A DNA stretch of 50,120 bases from Candidatus Binatia bacterium (GTDB lineage: Bacteria; Desulfobacterota; Binatia; UBA12015), in contig JAQWRY010000013.1 in NCBI GenBank assembly GCA_029243485.1, forward strand, positions 1 through 50,120, in the 5' to 3' direction. Positions 24,578 to 33,241 of this stretch are shown piece by piece. The notes under the pieces were generated by a model that saw only the letters and a program-made list of their open reading frames with translations, made no database searches and was not told the DNA's origin. The position numbers and the translations under genes are program-made. Every line of letters begins with the position of its first letter. Positions within the stretch are counted from its first letter, which is position 1.

Positions 24578-25885
24578 TCAGGCGGCGCTGAAGATGCGAC
24601 CGCCGTCCTTTCGTACGCGGCAACCCTCGAGTCTCCCGTCGAGTTCGAGAATGTCGCGGCCGCCGTTGAACGTAGCGAGGAATGGTTCCAACGCTGCGCG
24701 GCCTTCCGGGGTCGACGTGCCTGCACGCACGGCGTCTGCGATCCGCTGGAGCATCCAGAGGTGATAGGGCACGACCATCCGCCGCTCGGTCACGTCGCCG
24801 ATCCGAAACTCGTGCGTGAGGGCGCCCCCGTCGCGCTGCACTTCCTCCCATCCGGCGCTCGCGTGGAAGGTATACGAGGGCAACTCGCCCCCGGGCGCAT
24901 GCGCATCGCTCGCGACGTACGCCGTCGTGCGCTCGATCGTGGAGTCGAGCATGGGCCACATCTCTTCGAAGAACACGTCGAGGACCGGCCCGAGCGTTTC
25001 GGGGATCTGGTCGTCTTCGAGCCACTCGCCGCCGTCGCTCGTCGCGGGTCGACCCACGAGTTCGCCGTCGACGAGTGAATAGAGGAGCTGATTGTAGCTG
25101 CGGGCGTCGAGCGCGTTCGTGCCGTTCGTACGTTCGACCCATTGGGTCACCAAGGGGTACCGGACGCGGAGATCGAATCCCGGAACCGGGTCCCGGTAGA
25201 GGTGCGCGTACAGGGGGCCGAGCAAGCCGAAGTCGGCAAGGGAGGGTCGGCCACCCAAGACGTAGTCGTGGCGGTCGAAGTGGTCTTCGAGGCGCTGGAG
25301 GATCCGGTGCATGCTGGTCGTCCACGCGGCCTCGGTCCGTTTGCTCATGCCGAGGTCGGTGAGTCCTGCGTGCACGGTGGGCCCGAGCATTGCGTCGTAC
25401 ATCGTGCGCGCAGCGTCGCGCCGGCCCGTGCCGGATTCACCGGGGGCGAAGGCACTCCCCCATTGCTGGAGGTTGAACTGTAGGTGATTGGGCTCGACGC
25501 CTTCGAGGGAGTGGTGCCAGCGCTCCCAGAAACCCCACACGACCATCCACTCGTCGGCCAGCAGTTCGATGAGGTGCGCGGTGAGCGCTTGCCGCGGGCG
25601 GGTGCGCGGATCCGGGGTCACGCGCGGCTCGGGGTACAGACCCTCGAAGTAGTCGATGATCTCGCTGGAGTCGTGCACCCACGTGCCGTCGGGGGCAAGG
25701 ATCTGGGGGACGGTCGCTGCGCCGGTGTTCGGCGCGAGGAGTCCGAGGATGAGGTCGAACGAGCAGAGGATGTCTTCGTACCCGGGACCTAGGGCGTCGA
25801 AGTGATCCTTGTAGCGCATGTACGCGCGGACCTTGCCCGAGAAGTAGCTGAGCTCCCAGGAGAAGAGTCGGTACTTTTGGGTCAT
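24578..25885 (-). CDS. Glutathione S-transferase family protein, long form
   Basis: 435 residues, about twice a canonical GST. The N-terminal thioredoxin-like part contains LFSWELSYFSGKVRAYMRYK and the cis-Pro site VPQILAPDG; the conserved acidic/Ser pair follows in HDSSEIIDYFE. An all-helical GST-C segment runs to about 270, with VLGGRPSLADFGLLGP carrying the N-capping-box Asp. The last 160 residues form an extension unlike ordinary GSTs. Function is unclear; the long type occurs in several environmental lineages. Upstream partner of the thioesterase. Confidence 0.85.
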   Translation of the reverse strand: MTQKYRLFSWELSYFSGKVRAYMRYKDHFDALGPGYEDILCSFDLILGLLAPNTGAATVPQILAPDGTWVHDSSEIIDYFEGLYPEPRVTPDPRTRPRQALTAHLIELLADEWMVVWGFWERWHHSLEGVEPNHLQFNLQQWGSAFAPGESGTGRRDAARTMYDAMLGPTVHAGLTDLGMSKRTEAAWTTSMHRILQRLEDHFDRHDYVLGGRPSLADFGLLGPLYAHLYRDPVPGFDLRVRYPLVTQWVERTNGTNALDARSYNQLLYSLVDGELVGRPATSDGGEWLEDDQIPETLGPVLDVFFEEMWPMLDSTIERTTAYVASDAHAPGGELPSYTFHASAGWEEVQRDGGALTHEFRIGDVTERRMVVPYHLWMLQRIADAVRAGTSTPEGRAALEPFLATFNGGRDILELDGRLEGCRVRKDGGRIFSAA

Positions 25886-25931
25886 GGCCGATGTTCAGCA
25901 TCCGCCCTAACATCGCGCAAGCCCGCGAGAC

Positions 25932-26255
25932 GTGCGGCAGGTGCGCGCGCTCGGTCGGTTCGTGGATACGCGGCTTCAGCAGGGTTTGCCGCACGAGCAG
26001 GTGGTGGCTGAGTTCCCGGCCGTGATCGAGGATAGCGATGTCGATCGCGGGTACTCGTGCATGGTCGATCGGACGGGGAACTTCATCTCGCACCCGATGG
26101 AGCGGGATTCTGCATCTGCCCGGTGATCGAGTCGAGGTCGTGCAAATGGTCTCGGTGGGGCAAACGGGGTGGACCATCAACACCCACGAGAACACCGATC
26201 GCCGCCGGGAGGAACTCGCACAGGCGAGGCGGACGAAGGTGTCCTGCGTGAGTTC
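25932..26255 (+). pseudogene. Cache-type sensor domain fragment
   Basis: One frame gives GRFVDTRLQQGLPHEQVV and then GYSCMVDRTGNFISHPM, a Cache-like extracytoplasmic sensor segment. Around 26100 the frame shifts to give VQMVSVGQTGWTINTHENTD and RRREELAQARR, matching the end of such a sensor domain just before a transmembrane helix. The N-terminal anchor, the second membrane helix and any kinase or phosphatase output domain are missing. Family assignment is from recalled pattern only. Confidence 0.5.
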
Positions 26256-26483
26256 TTCCGCCCGGGTCCGTCACGGCTCCCGACTCTGGGCCGGAAAGGA
26301 GCATCCTGACCCGTTGGAGGCCCGCCGAGCGAAAATGGTTGAGCCGGCCCGGCGCGTGGTCGTGGGGGCGTCCTCACCGTAAAATTGATCGTTGATTCAT
26401 GCTGTGCGCCCAACCCATTTCGGCTCGCGTGCGTCGTAGTCCCAGAAATGCCGGTTTCGTGCCGGCCAAGGGCGGGATTCCGA

Positions 26484-26851
26484 ATGTCTTGGCGCTTCTT
26501 CGCAACGGTGGGTCTGGTGGCTTTGGGTGTGCTCACGGGGCTTCTCGCTCCGGGGGTGGTGGAGGGCGCTTCCATGCAATCGGTGCCGACTAGTCGGTTG
26601 CTCTCTGGACGAACTACGTCAACGTCGAGACCGACAGCCAAGAGCTCGAACTCGTGGTGCACCGCAGGAAGCACGACGATCTGTATGTGGAGATCGAGAG
26701 CCACGACGGTGCGCTTCACATCACGAGCGTTTGCCGCATCGAGCCGCCCGAGGGCCCGCAGAGCATGTGGGAGCTGGGCTACGAACTGCACGTCCCGCGC
26801 GGGACACGCTTCGAGATCAGCACCGGCGAAGGCCGCGTGGTCGGCGGATGA
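26484..26851 (+). pseudogene. Small secreted protein, single frameshift
   Basis: An ATG at 26484 starts a convincing signal peptide (RFFATVGLVALGVLTGLLAP, cleavage near VEGAS). Around 26585-26610 the frame changes, and the continuation WTNYVNVETDSQELELVV, ending in GTRFEISTGEGRVVGG before TGA at 26849-26851, is a beta-rich mature domain with typical codon use. One single-base deletion would explain the break, so it could be a recent mutation or a sequence error. Family not recognised. Confidence 0.5.
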
Positions 26852-26855
26852 AGCG

Positions 26856-27290
26856 TCAGGGCTTCTCCCAGTTGGTCAGCAGCTCGACGCGTTGCCCATC
26901 CGGATCGAGAATCAAGATCGCGTAGTCGCCGATGCGTGTCTCGTCGAGCACCGTCCCGCCCAGAGCCCGCACCTTGTCGAGGCGCGTGTCGAGGTCGTCG
27001 ACGAGGAGGGACAGGTGCGTGAGGCCGGCTTCGTTCATGATGCGTGGGCCCCGTTCCTCGAGGCCGGCATCGGCGTAGTGCAAGAGTTCGAGAACGAAAT
27101 CGTCGCAGCGCAGGTACACGGCCTTCAGGCCGACCGGCGCAGGGATACCGAGGAGCCGGCTCGTGCCTTCATCGGGTGCTGCGAGTTCCTTCACGACCTT
27201 GAAATCGAAGGCTCCGGTCCAGAAGGCTCGGGCGCGGTCGAGATCGGCAACGGCGTGGCCGACGTGATTTACTCGGACCTCAGCGGGCAT
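26856..27290 (-). CDS. VOC-family (glyoxalase-like) protein
   Basis: 144 residues with two beta-alpha-beta-beta-beta modules. Metal-ligand positions: VNHVGHAVADL near residue 8 (His), LELLHYAD near 74 (Glu), THLSLLVDDL near 92 (His) and GQRVELLTNW near the end (Glu). Members include glyoxalase I, ring-cleavage dioxygenases and methylmalonyl-CoA epimerase; this short form with a GHAVADL start is closest in feel to epimerase/lactoylglutathione-lyase-like proteins. Its start overlaps the end of the P450 gene by 11 bp, so it is coupled to it. Confidence 0.88.
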   Translation of the reverse strand: MPAEVRVNHVGHAVADLDRARAFWTGAFDFKVVKELAAPDEGTSRLLGIPAPVGLKAVYLRCDDFVLELLHYADAGLEERGPRIMNEAGLTHLSLLVDDLDTRLDKVRALGGTVLDETRIGDYAILILDPDGQRVELLTNWEKP

Positions 27291-28512
27291 GGGGACTCTC
27301 CTCGTGGAAGCGTGGGGTGAGCGTGACGTCGACGCTCTGCGGACCGAAAAGGAATGGTACGGGGACGTGAGCGAACTCGAAGCCCCGCGCGTGTGCGAGA
27401 TCGCCGGGCGCGAACCGGTCCAGGAACACGTCGAGCGCCTCCTGGACCTCCATCCGTGACAGGGCCGCGCCGACGCAGAGGTGCGCGCCATGTCCAAAGG
27501 AGAGATGCGGTTCCGGGTCGACCCGGTCGAGAGAGAACGTCTCCGCCTCGGGGTAGATTTCCTCGTCGCGATTCGCGGATGCGATCGCGACGAGAATCCG
27601 TTCGCCGGGGCTGACGTCGAGCCCGCCGAGGAGGGTGGACTCGGTCGTCCTTCGGAGGACGAAGAGAACGGGAGGCGCGAGCCGCAGCGATTCCTCTACC
27701 GCGGCCGGCACGAGGGAGCGGTCCGCCCGCAGCCGTTCGTGCAGATCGTGGTGTACGATCAGCTCGTGCAGAAGGTTGCCGATCGTGTCGCGCGTGGTCG
27801 CGGTGCCGCCGAGGAGCAGGTTGACCAGAATCATTCGAACCATCGGGACGGGTAGCTCGGCGTCTTCGATCCCTGTCTGGACGATGCGGGTGATGGCGTC
27901 TTGTGGCGCGGTTTCGGCCGACAGCCGCGCCTCGATCAGGCCGTCGACGTAGCCGATGAAGTCGGGGAACGCGTCGGCGCGCCCCCGCGCGGAGTCCTTC
28001 GGGCCGCCTGTCGTGTTGGAGCTCACGACTTCTTCGGTCCAGTGCGCGAGCTTGGGGCTGTCCTCGAGCGGAACGCCGAGCAACTGGGCGATCACGAGGT
28101 TCGTGAGGGCGAGTCCGTAGCCGGTGATGAGATCGCCGCCCCCGGCGGCGACGAGCGTGTCGAGGAGCTGTTCTGCGTGTGCACGCACGAAGGGGCGGAG
28201 GTTCTCCGCGACGCCGCGTCCGCCGGCACCGGAACGCGCGAGTTGTCGGATCGGTCCGTGCTCGGGCGGGTCGAGCTCGCCGATGTTCCGATCCTCCATC
28301 GGGACGTATTGGCCATCGGGGCGAAATCCACCCTGCGCGCAGAACGTCCGGCTCTCGAGGAGGACCGTCCGGGCGGCTGCGTAGCGCGATGCGAAGACGA
28401 AGCCGTTGGCGAGTCGAACCACGGGCCCCTGGCGGCGGAGCGCGGCCGCTACGTCCCACATGCCGTGCGCCTCGGCGGGATCAAACGGGTTGAATGCGAG
28501 AGGGTCCTTCAT
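27280..28512 (-). CDS. Cytochrome P450 with an atypical I helix
   Basis: 410-residue soluble bacterial P450. The K-helix ExxR is EESLR near residue 280. The haem loop FGHGAHLCVG near 340 contains the cysteine ligand. The I-helix oxygen-activation segment reads LLGGTATTRDT: the acid that normally precedes the Thr pair (AGxD/ETT) is Ala. Such variants can be slow monooxygenases or use another proton path. The upstream M24-fold gene ends within its first codons (28509 versus 28512), and the VOC gene overlaps its 3' end, so four genes form one operon. The redox partner is not in the window. Confidence 0.9.
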   Translation of the reverse strand: MKDPLAFNPFDPAEAHGMWDVAAALRRQGPVVRLANGFVFASRYAAARTVLLESRTFCAQGGFRPDGQYVPMEDRNIGELDPPEHGPIRQLARSGAGGRGVAENLRPFVRAHAEQLLDTLVAAGGGDLITGYGLALTNLVIAQLLGVPLEDSPKLAHWTEEVVSSNTTGGPKDSARGRADAFPDFIGYVDGLIEARLSAETAPQDAITRIVQTGIEDAELPVPMVRMILVNLLLGGTATTRDTIGNLLHELIVHHDLHERLRADRSLVPAAVEESLRLAPPVLFVLRRTTESTLLGGLDVSPGERILVAIASANRDEEIYPEAETFSLDRVDPEPHLSFGHGAHLCVGAALSRMEVQEALDVFLDRFAPGDLAHARGFEFAHVPVPFLFGPQSVDVTLTPRFHEESPHAR

Positions 28513-29699
28513 ACGAGCCCGCTACCGGCGTGAGACAGCGGTCCGTGGCTCATCGTCGTGAGTCGCTCCGGTGCTCCGCCGGTGATTCGGACGACTTCCT
28601 CGCCGAGGAACCCACACTGTTCGTCGGACACCCAGGGGCGAAGCGCGACGACCATGTCATGCGCGAGGACTTGTCGTCGGTCCAGGTATGCCCCCTGGCC
28701 GCTTCCCGCGATGGGGCCCTCGTGCCCCAGGCCGACGCTGTAAGCGAACGCGCCTCGGGGAAGGGGTTCGCCCGACGCTTGATAGGCGCTCACCAGCTCG
28801 GCCCCCGAACGCCCGGGCCGGCACTGTTCGAGGAGGCGGGCGAGGAGCTCGCGCCAACGCGAGTAGAGTGCGCGCTGTCCGGCCGAAGGATCGTCACCGT
28901 CCGGGCATCGCCACGTGCGCGCGAGTGATCCCTCGTAGCCGCTCCAGAGCGCGCCGCCGGACAGGACGACGAGCTGGCCCGGCGTGAAGGGCTCCGCGCG
29001 CGTTCCGAACGGGGGCACCGCGCCGGGTCTCGCGGGGTGGAAGGTTCCCTGCTGTGCGAACAGAGAGGTTCCCAGCGTGCACATGCGCTCCAGGTATCGT
29101 GACTGCAGCTCCTGGCCCGTGACGCCCGGGCGCAGAAGGTCCGCGGTGCACTGGAGGGACGACTCGGCGATCGCGAGGGCGACGCGGATGCAGTCGACTT
29201 CCGCCGGGAGCTTCACGCGCCGGAGCTCGCGCATCGTGGCTTCGGCCGCAACGATCTCGGCGTTCGGACAGATGTGGCCGATCAGATCGCGCGTCGGCAC
29301 GGTGAGTCCGTCGACGCCGACTCGCTTCGCTTCGGGCAAGCCGGGTAGGGCGCGGTAGATGCCGAGAAGCCGGGCGGCGTCGAAGGATCGGCCGTAGACG
29401 TCTTCGCTCGGGAGGTCTTCGGGGGCGTCTTCGACGCTCGACGAGAGGGTCATGACATGGACGCGGCCGGTTCTGCGGATTGCGATGCAGGTGGGGAGAT
29501 AGGCGCGGGTGTTCGATGTCCACAGCCGCCGCTGTCCCGCCACGTAGCGCGCGTTGGTTTCGCGGCCGAATAGGCAGGCATCCAACCCGAGCTGCTCCAT
29601 GGCGGCAAAGACACGCCCGCGCCTCGCGCGGCGCAAAGCGGCGAAGTCGATGCCGGCGCGGTCCTCCCGCGGGCCGATCGCGATCTCGTGGCTCGCCAC
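28509..29699 (-). CDS. M24-fold protein lacking most metal ligands (degenerate paralogue)
   Basis: 396 residues with the creatinase/aminopeptidase P-like N domain and pita-bread C domain. In M24 peptidases five ligands (Asp, Asp, His, Glu, Glu) bind two metals. Here the first two sites read VLSGGALWSGYEGSLARTW, giving Ser and Gly in place of Asp. His remains in GLGHEG, the first Glu is Arg in ALRPWV, and the last Glu remains in GEEVV. Three of five ligands are lost, so it is unlikely to be a peptidase; creatinase-like metal-free hydrolysis or a partner role for the next protein is possible. GTG start overlaps the upstream gene's TAG by one base. Confidence 0.85.
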   Translation of the reverse strand: MASHEIAIGPREDRAGIDFAALRRARRGRVFAAMEQLGLDACLFGRETNARYVAGQRRLWTSNTRAYLPTCIAIRRTGRVHVMTLSSSVEDAPEDLPSEDVYGRSFDAARLLGIYRALPGLPEAKRVGVDGLTVPTRDLIGHICPNAEIVAAEATMRELRRVKLPAEVDCIRVALAIAESSLQCTADLLRPGVTGQELQSRYLERMCTLGTSLFAQQGTFHPARPGAVPPFGTRAEPFTPGQLVVLSGGALWSGYEGSLARTWRCPDGDDPSAGQRALYSRWRELLARLLEQCRPGRSGAELVSAYQASGEPLPRGAFAYSVGLGHEGPIAGSGQGAYLDRRQVLAHDMVVALRPWVSDEQCGFLGEEVVRITGGAPERLTTMSHGPLSHAGSGLV

Positions 29700-30883
29700 T
29701 ACGGAGTCTCCTCGAAAGGAGCGTAGCCGTGGGCACTGAGGCGGTCACAGCCCGTGTCGGTGACGACGACCAGCTCTTCGCTGCGGTAGCCGCCGATTCC
29801 GTCCTGCCAGATCACGGGCTCGAAGACGATGGTCATCCCGGGGAGCAGTTCGATGTCGTCGTCGCCTTCGAGGCTACGGTCGGTTCCCATGAACGGCGCT
29901 TCGGCCGAATCGCATCCGACGCCGTGGGCGAGATAGAAGTGGTCGAGCTTGTATTGCGGTTCGAGAGCGATGACCTCGCGAACGATGTCGGTCGCGGAGC
30001 GGCCGGGGCGGACGGAGTCGTAGACGCAGGACATCACGTCTCGCCAGCGGCGGAAGCAGTCCTGTAGTCCCGCGCTCGGGGTCGGATCGTCTCCGCAGAT
30101 CCAGGTGGCGCCGAAGTCGGAGTGGTAGCCCTCCCACACGAGGCCCGTGTCGCAGAGGATCAGGTCGCCTTCGCGCAGGAACCGGTCGCTCGACGCGATC
30201 GGGAAGCCGACGTCGCCGTTTACTGTGCGGGTCTGATCGGCTCGGTTCTTCGGGGTGAGGTTCCAGATCGGATCGACGCAGCTGGCGGTCGCTCCCAGCT
30301 CGAACGCGCGGCGGAACAGGAGGGCGGACAGTTCCGTCTGTCGAACGCCGGGCCGGAGCGCGGCCTGGACGTCCGCGATCGCAGCTTCGTTGATGCGCTG
30401 TGCGCGCACGAGGCAGCCGATCTCGTCGCGGGTCTTCTGAAGGCGTGCGGGGCCCGTCACCCGGGAGCCGTCGATCCAGGTGAACCCAGAGCTCGGATCG
30501 CCGAGGCGTTCGAGCAACGGGCCGGTCAGCTCGTCGATGCCGAGGCGAGGCTGGTCGCCGAAGATCGTTCGAAGCGCCGCACCGAGCGCGTCGATCCCCT
30601 CGGGGAACTCGACGTCCAATTCGCGGTGGACGTTCTCCGTCGGCACCTCGGGGGGGACGCCGTCCTCGAAGGGAGTCCAGACGTGGAGGACGGCGTCGGC
30701 TGTCAGGGCCACTACGGTCGGCTCGTAGTAGACCCGCATCGCGTCGGAGCACGGCCGCCGGACGCCGGCGTACTCCTGGTTCGAGGGTGAGAGCAGCACG
30801 AGGCCGTCCGCGCCCGAATCGGCGAGACTCGTTTGGAGGCGCGCCAGGCGCTCCCGCCTCATTAGGCTGAAATCAGGATCCAC
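29699..30883 (-). CDS. M24-family metallopeptidase (Xaa-Pro peptidase-like)
   Basis: 394 residues. All five metal ligands are in place: two Asp in CDTGLVWEGYHSDFGATW near 230-247, His in AHGVGCD near 310, Glu in IVFEPVIW near 345 and Glu in SEELVVVTD near 370. Expected activity is removal of an N-terminal residue before Pro, or a related C-N cleavage. It is the first gene of the M24-M24-P450-VOC operon and overlaps the degenerate paralogue by one base (TAGTG). The pairing of an intact and a degenerate copy suggests a heterodimer (inference). Confidence 0.9.
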   Translation of the reverse strand: MDPDFSLMRRERLARLQTSLADSGADGLVLLSPSNQEYAGVRRPCSDAMRVYYEPTVVALTADAVLHVWTPFEDGVPPEVPTENVHRELDVEFPEGIDALGAALRTIFGDQPRLGIDELTGPLLERLGDPSSGFTWIDGSRVTGPARLQKTRDEIGCLVRAQRINEAAIADVQAALRPGVRQTELSALLFRRAFELGATASCVDPIWNLTPKNRADQTRTVNGDVGFPIASSDRFLREGDLILCDTGLVWEGYHSDFGATWICGDDPTPSAGLQDCFRRWRDVMSCVYDSVRPGRSATDIVREVIALEPQYKLDHFYLAHGVGCDSAEAPFMGTDRSLEGDDDIELLPGMTIVFEPVIWQDGIGGYRSEELVVVTDTGCDRLSAHGYAPFEETP

Positions 30884-30953
30884 GTCGAGACGAGTATTGC
30901 TGACCTCACCGTGATTGGGAAAGGGCGGCGTCTACGGATAGTATCGCGCCTCG

Positions 30954-32666
30954 ATGCCGTCGGACACCCCCACCCCCTCCGCCCTAGGAGTCGCGCTCCG
31001 AGATCTCGCCCGGCTGCGCGAGGTCGCCACAGCCGTCGCCAAGCACGGCTTCGGCGAGCTCCTGGCCGACACTCCCCTCGTGCGGAAGGCCTTCGGCGGC
31101 GATGCGCCGCCGGATGAAGAGACGGGGCTCGAATCGGAGTCGGCGGCCGTCCGGCTCGCGCGGCTCCTCGGCTCGCTGGGTCCGACGTACATCAAGCTTG
31201 GCCAAATCCTCTCGACACGCCGCGACCTCTTGCCCGACGAGTACATCACCGCGCTAGAGACCCTGCAGGATGATGCGCCCGTTCTCCCGGCGGGCGAGGT
31301 GCGGATGGCCGTGGAGGAGGGCCTCGGGGCGTCGATCGAAGAGAGCTTCCAGTCGTTCGACGAGAGGCCTCTGGGGACCGCCTCGATTGCGCAGACCCAC
31401 CGCGCCGTCACGCACGCCGGGACGGCGGTCGTCGTGAAAGTGCAGCGTCCGGGCATCGAGGAGACGATGCGGGGCGATCTCGACCTGCTCTACCTCGCCG
31501 CGCAGGTTCTCGAAGCCAGCATCGACGAGATGCAGCTCATGGGCATCACCGACGTCGTCCAAGAGTTCGAGCGAGCGCTCCTCGAGGAGTTGGACTTCCG
31601 AGAGGAGCTGAAAAACCTTCTCGCGGCGCGGCAGTTCCTCGATTCTGAACGGAGCGTGGTCGTGCCGCGGCCGTTCCCAGAGCTTTCGAGTCGCACCGTG
31701 CTCTGCATGGAGCTCTTCGAGGGGTGCGCTCTGCGGGAGCTCACTTCGGGGAGCGACGAAGCACGGTCGGCAGTCGAGGAGCTGCTGGGCTCGACGTGCA
31801 AGCAGGTCTTCGTCGACGGCTTCTTCCACGGCGATCCGCACGCGGGCAACATCCTGGTCGACGGCGAGGGGCGCGTTTGCCTGATCGACTTCGGTCTCGT
31901 CGGCAAACTGCGCGAGGAGCAACGGCAAGATCTAGTGACGCTGATCGTCGCTGTGATCTCGGGCGACTCGGGCACGATCGCGCGTGTACTCCTGCGGATG
32001 GGGACGCCGACGCAGCGCGTGGATCTCGGCGCCTTGAAGAGGGAGATCGACCGGATTCACGAGGAGTACCTCTCGGGTGCTCGTCTGTCCGACGTCGACT
32101 CTGCAGGATTCGTCGAGGATTTCGCAGCCGCGGCGGGCCACTTTCGCATCAAGCTGGCCCCGGAGTATTCGGTCCTCACGAAGTCCGCTGCGACGCTCGA
32201 GGGCGTGATTCGCAGCCTCCATCCGGATGTCGATCTCGTGAGCCTGGCGCGGCCCTACGTCGAACACGTCGTGGCGGAGCGCTTCTCGCCCGCGTCGGTC
32301 CTGCAGGGCCTCGCCTCGGACCTGGGTGATCTCGGATCGATCGCGCAGCGCTTGCCCGCGCAGCTCGATCAGGTGCTGCACGACGTGGAGACGGGAAATC
32401 TGCAGGTGCACGCGGTCACGCCCGGCCTCGACGAGATCCCGGCGCTTCTCCACCAGATGGCGAGCCGGCTCGCGGTCGCGGCGTTCGCCGCGTCGCTCTC
32501 GATTTGTGCGGCCTTGCTCGTTGCCGGGGGCGGTGGGCACCTGACGCTCGGCGTCCTATGTGGGCTGCTCGCAGGCGGCGGCTGGACGGCACTCTTTTGG
32601 TGGCACTTCATCGGGCGCGGCAAGCCAGTGAAGCTCGGGCCGCTCCTAAAGATGTTCCGTCGCTAG
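30954..32666 (+). CDS. ABC1/AarF/UbiB-family atypical kinase
   Basis: 570 residues. The family KxGQ motif is in YIKLGQILSTR near residue 80. The Ala-rich nucleotide loop is PLGTASIAQTHRA near 138. The catalytic segment FFHGDPHAGNILVD lies near 288 and the metal Asp is in LIDFGLVGKL near 306. Two hydrophobic helices at the C terminus (SICAALLVAGGGG and LCGLLAGGGWTALFWW) anchor it in the membrane. Homologues support ubiquinone or other isoprenoid-lipid synthesis. It has its own promoter region divergent from the M24 operon, with 70 bp between them. Confidence 0.93.
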   Translation: MPSDTPTPSALGVALRDLARLREVATAVAKHGFGELLADTPLVRKAFGGDAPPDEETGLESESAAVRLARLLGSLGPTYIKLGQILSTRRDLLPDEYITALETLQDDAPVLPAGEVRMAVEEGLGASIEESFQSFDERPLGTASIAQTHRAVTHAGTAVVVKVQRPGIEETMRGDLDLLYLAAQVLEASIDEMQLMGITDVVQEFERALLEELDFREELKNLLAARQFLDSERSVVVPRPFPELSSRTVLCMELFEGCALRELTSGSDEARSAVEELLGSTCKQVFVDGFFHGDPHAGNILVDGEGRVCLIDFGLVGKLREEQRQDLVTLIVAVISGDSGTIARVLLRMGTPTQRVDLGALKREIDRIHEEYLSGARLSDVDSAGFVEDFAAAAGHFRIKLAPEYSVLTKSAATLEGVIRSLHPDVDLVSLARPYVEHVVAERFSPASVLQGLASDLGDLGSIAQRLPAQLDQVLHDVETGNLQVHAVTPGLDEIPALLHQMASRLAVAAFAASLSICAALLVAGGGGHLTLGVLCGLLAGGGWTALFWWHFIGRGKPVKLGPLLKMFRR

Positions 32667-32682
32667 AAGGTCCGAGCCCGAC

Positions 32683-32700
32683 GCCGGCGTTGACGCCGGC
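32683..32700. terminator. GC-rich hairpin after the kinase gene
   Basis: GCCGGCG and CGCCGGC form a perfect 7-bp stem with a TTGA loop, 16 nt after the stop at 32666. No T-tract follows, so a terminator role is only possible. Confidence 0.3.
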
Positions 32701-32825
32701 CCCCACTCCGGAGCCGACGGGGTCGCCTCCGGTCCACCGGAGTTCGGTCGACCGGTTGGTCGGAATGGTTGCGCTCACGAGGGCTTGCCTCAATCGCTGC
32801 GCGTGAGCTCGATCGATCCGATGGT

Positions 32826-33079
32826 CTACTGCTGCGCAGCCTTGGGCCACACGAGCTGTACGTCGAACAGGTCGGCGGGGTGGATGCGGAGACTCGTGAT
32901 GGGAATCCGCTGGAGCTCGATCTCTTTTGCGCGGAGGAACTTGTCGGTGTCGTCGCCGAAGCGCACGAGTTCCTTGGCGTTGCTGTCGACGGACCACGTG
33001 ACGTAGTCGATCGCGCCGTTCTTGGAGAGGGCGTAGCCGTTCACGAGGCGGTGAGTGCGACTGAGCAAAGCGTGTTCAT
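32826..33079 (-). pseudogene. Hypothetical protein remnant
   Basis: The minus strand has a good start, AAGGAACTCACG before ATG (33079), but that frame stops after 12 codons (MNTLCSVALTAS). The next frame carries a well-formed protein end: VNGYALSKNGAIDYVTW, then FGDDTDKFLRAKEIELQ and HPADLFDVQLVWPK. This looks like an internally deleted gene whose signal-like start and C terminus survive. I do not recognise the family. The rest of 32667-33241 holds only the hairpin above and a short Pro-Thr-rich stretch. Confidence 0.45.
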
Positions 33080-33241
33080 CGTGAGTTCCTTCGGGTGGGA
33101 GGGAGCCGGGGACCACCCCGGTAACGAAGGGGCGTTCAGTCGCGGTGCACGCCTGTGCATCGTGCTTGCTGTAAACTCCGCTCGAAGTGCGTGACGCCGC
33201 GGCGCCTACGGTGGCGGGTGCCGTCGGTGTCGCGAAGCGAC

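Noticed and set aside
32671-32735. Pro-Thr-rich coding-like stretch after the UbiB gene
   Set aside because: Short, out of frame with the upstream gene and without start or stop context; kept only as a comparison to the repeat at 42023.
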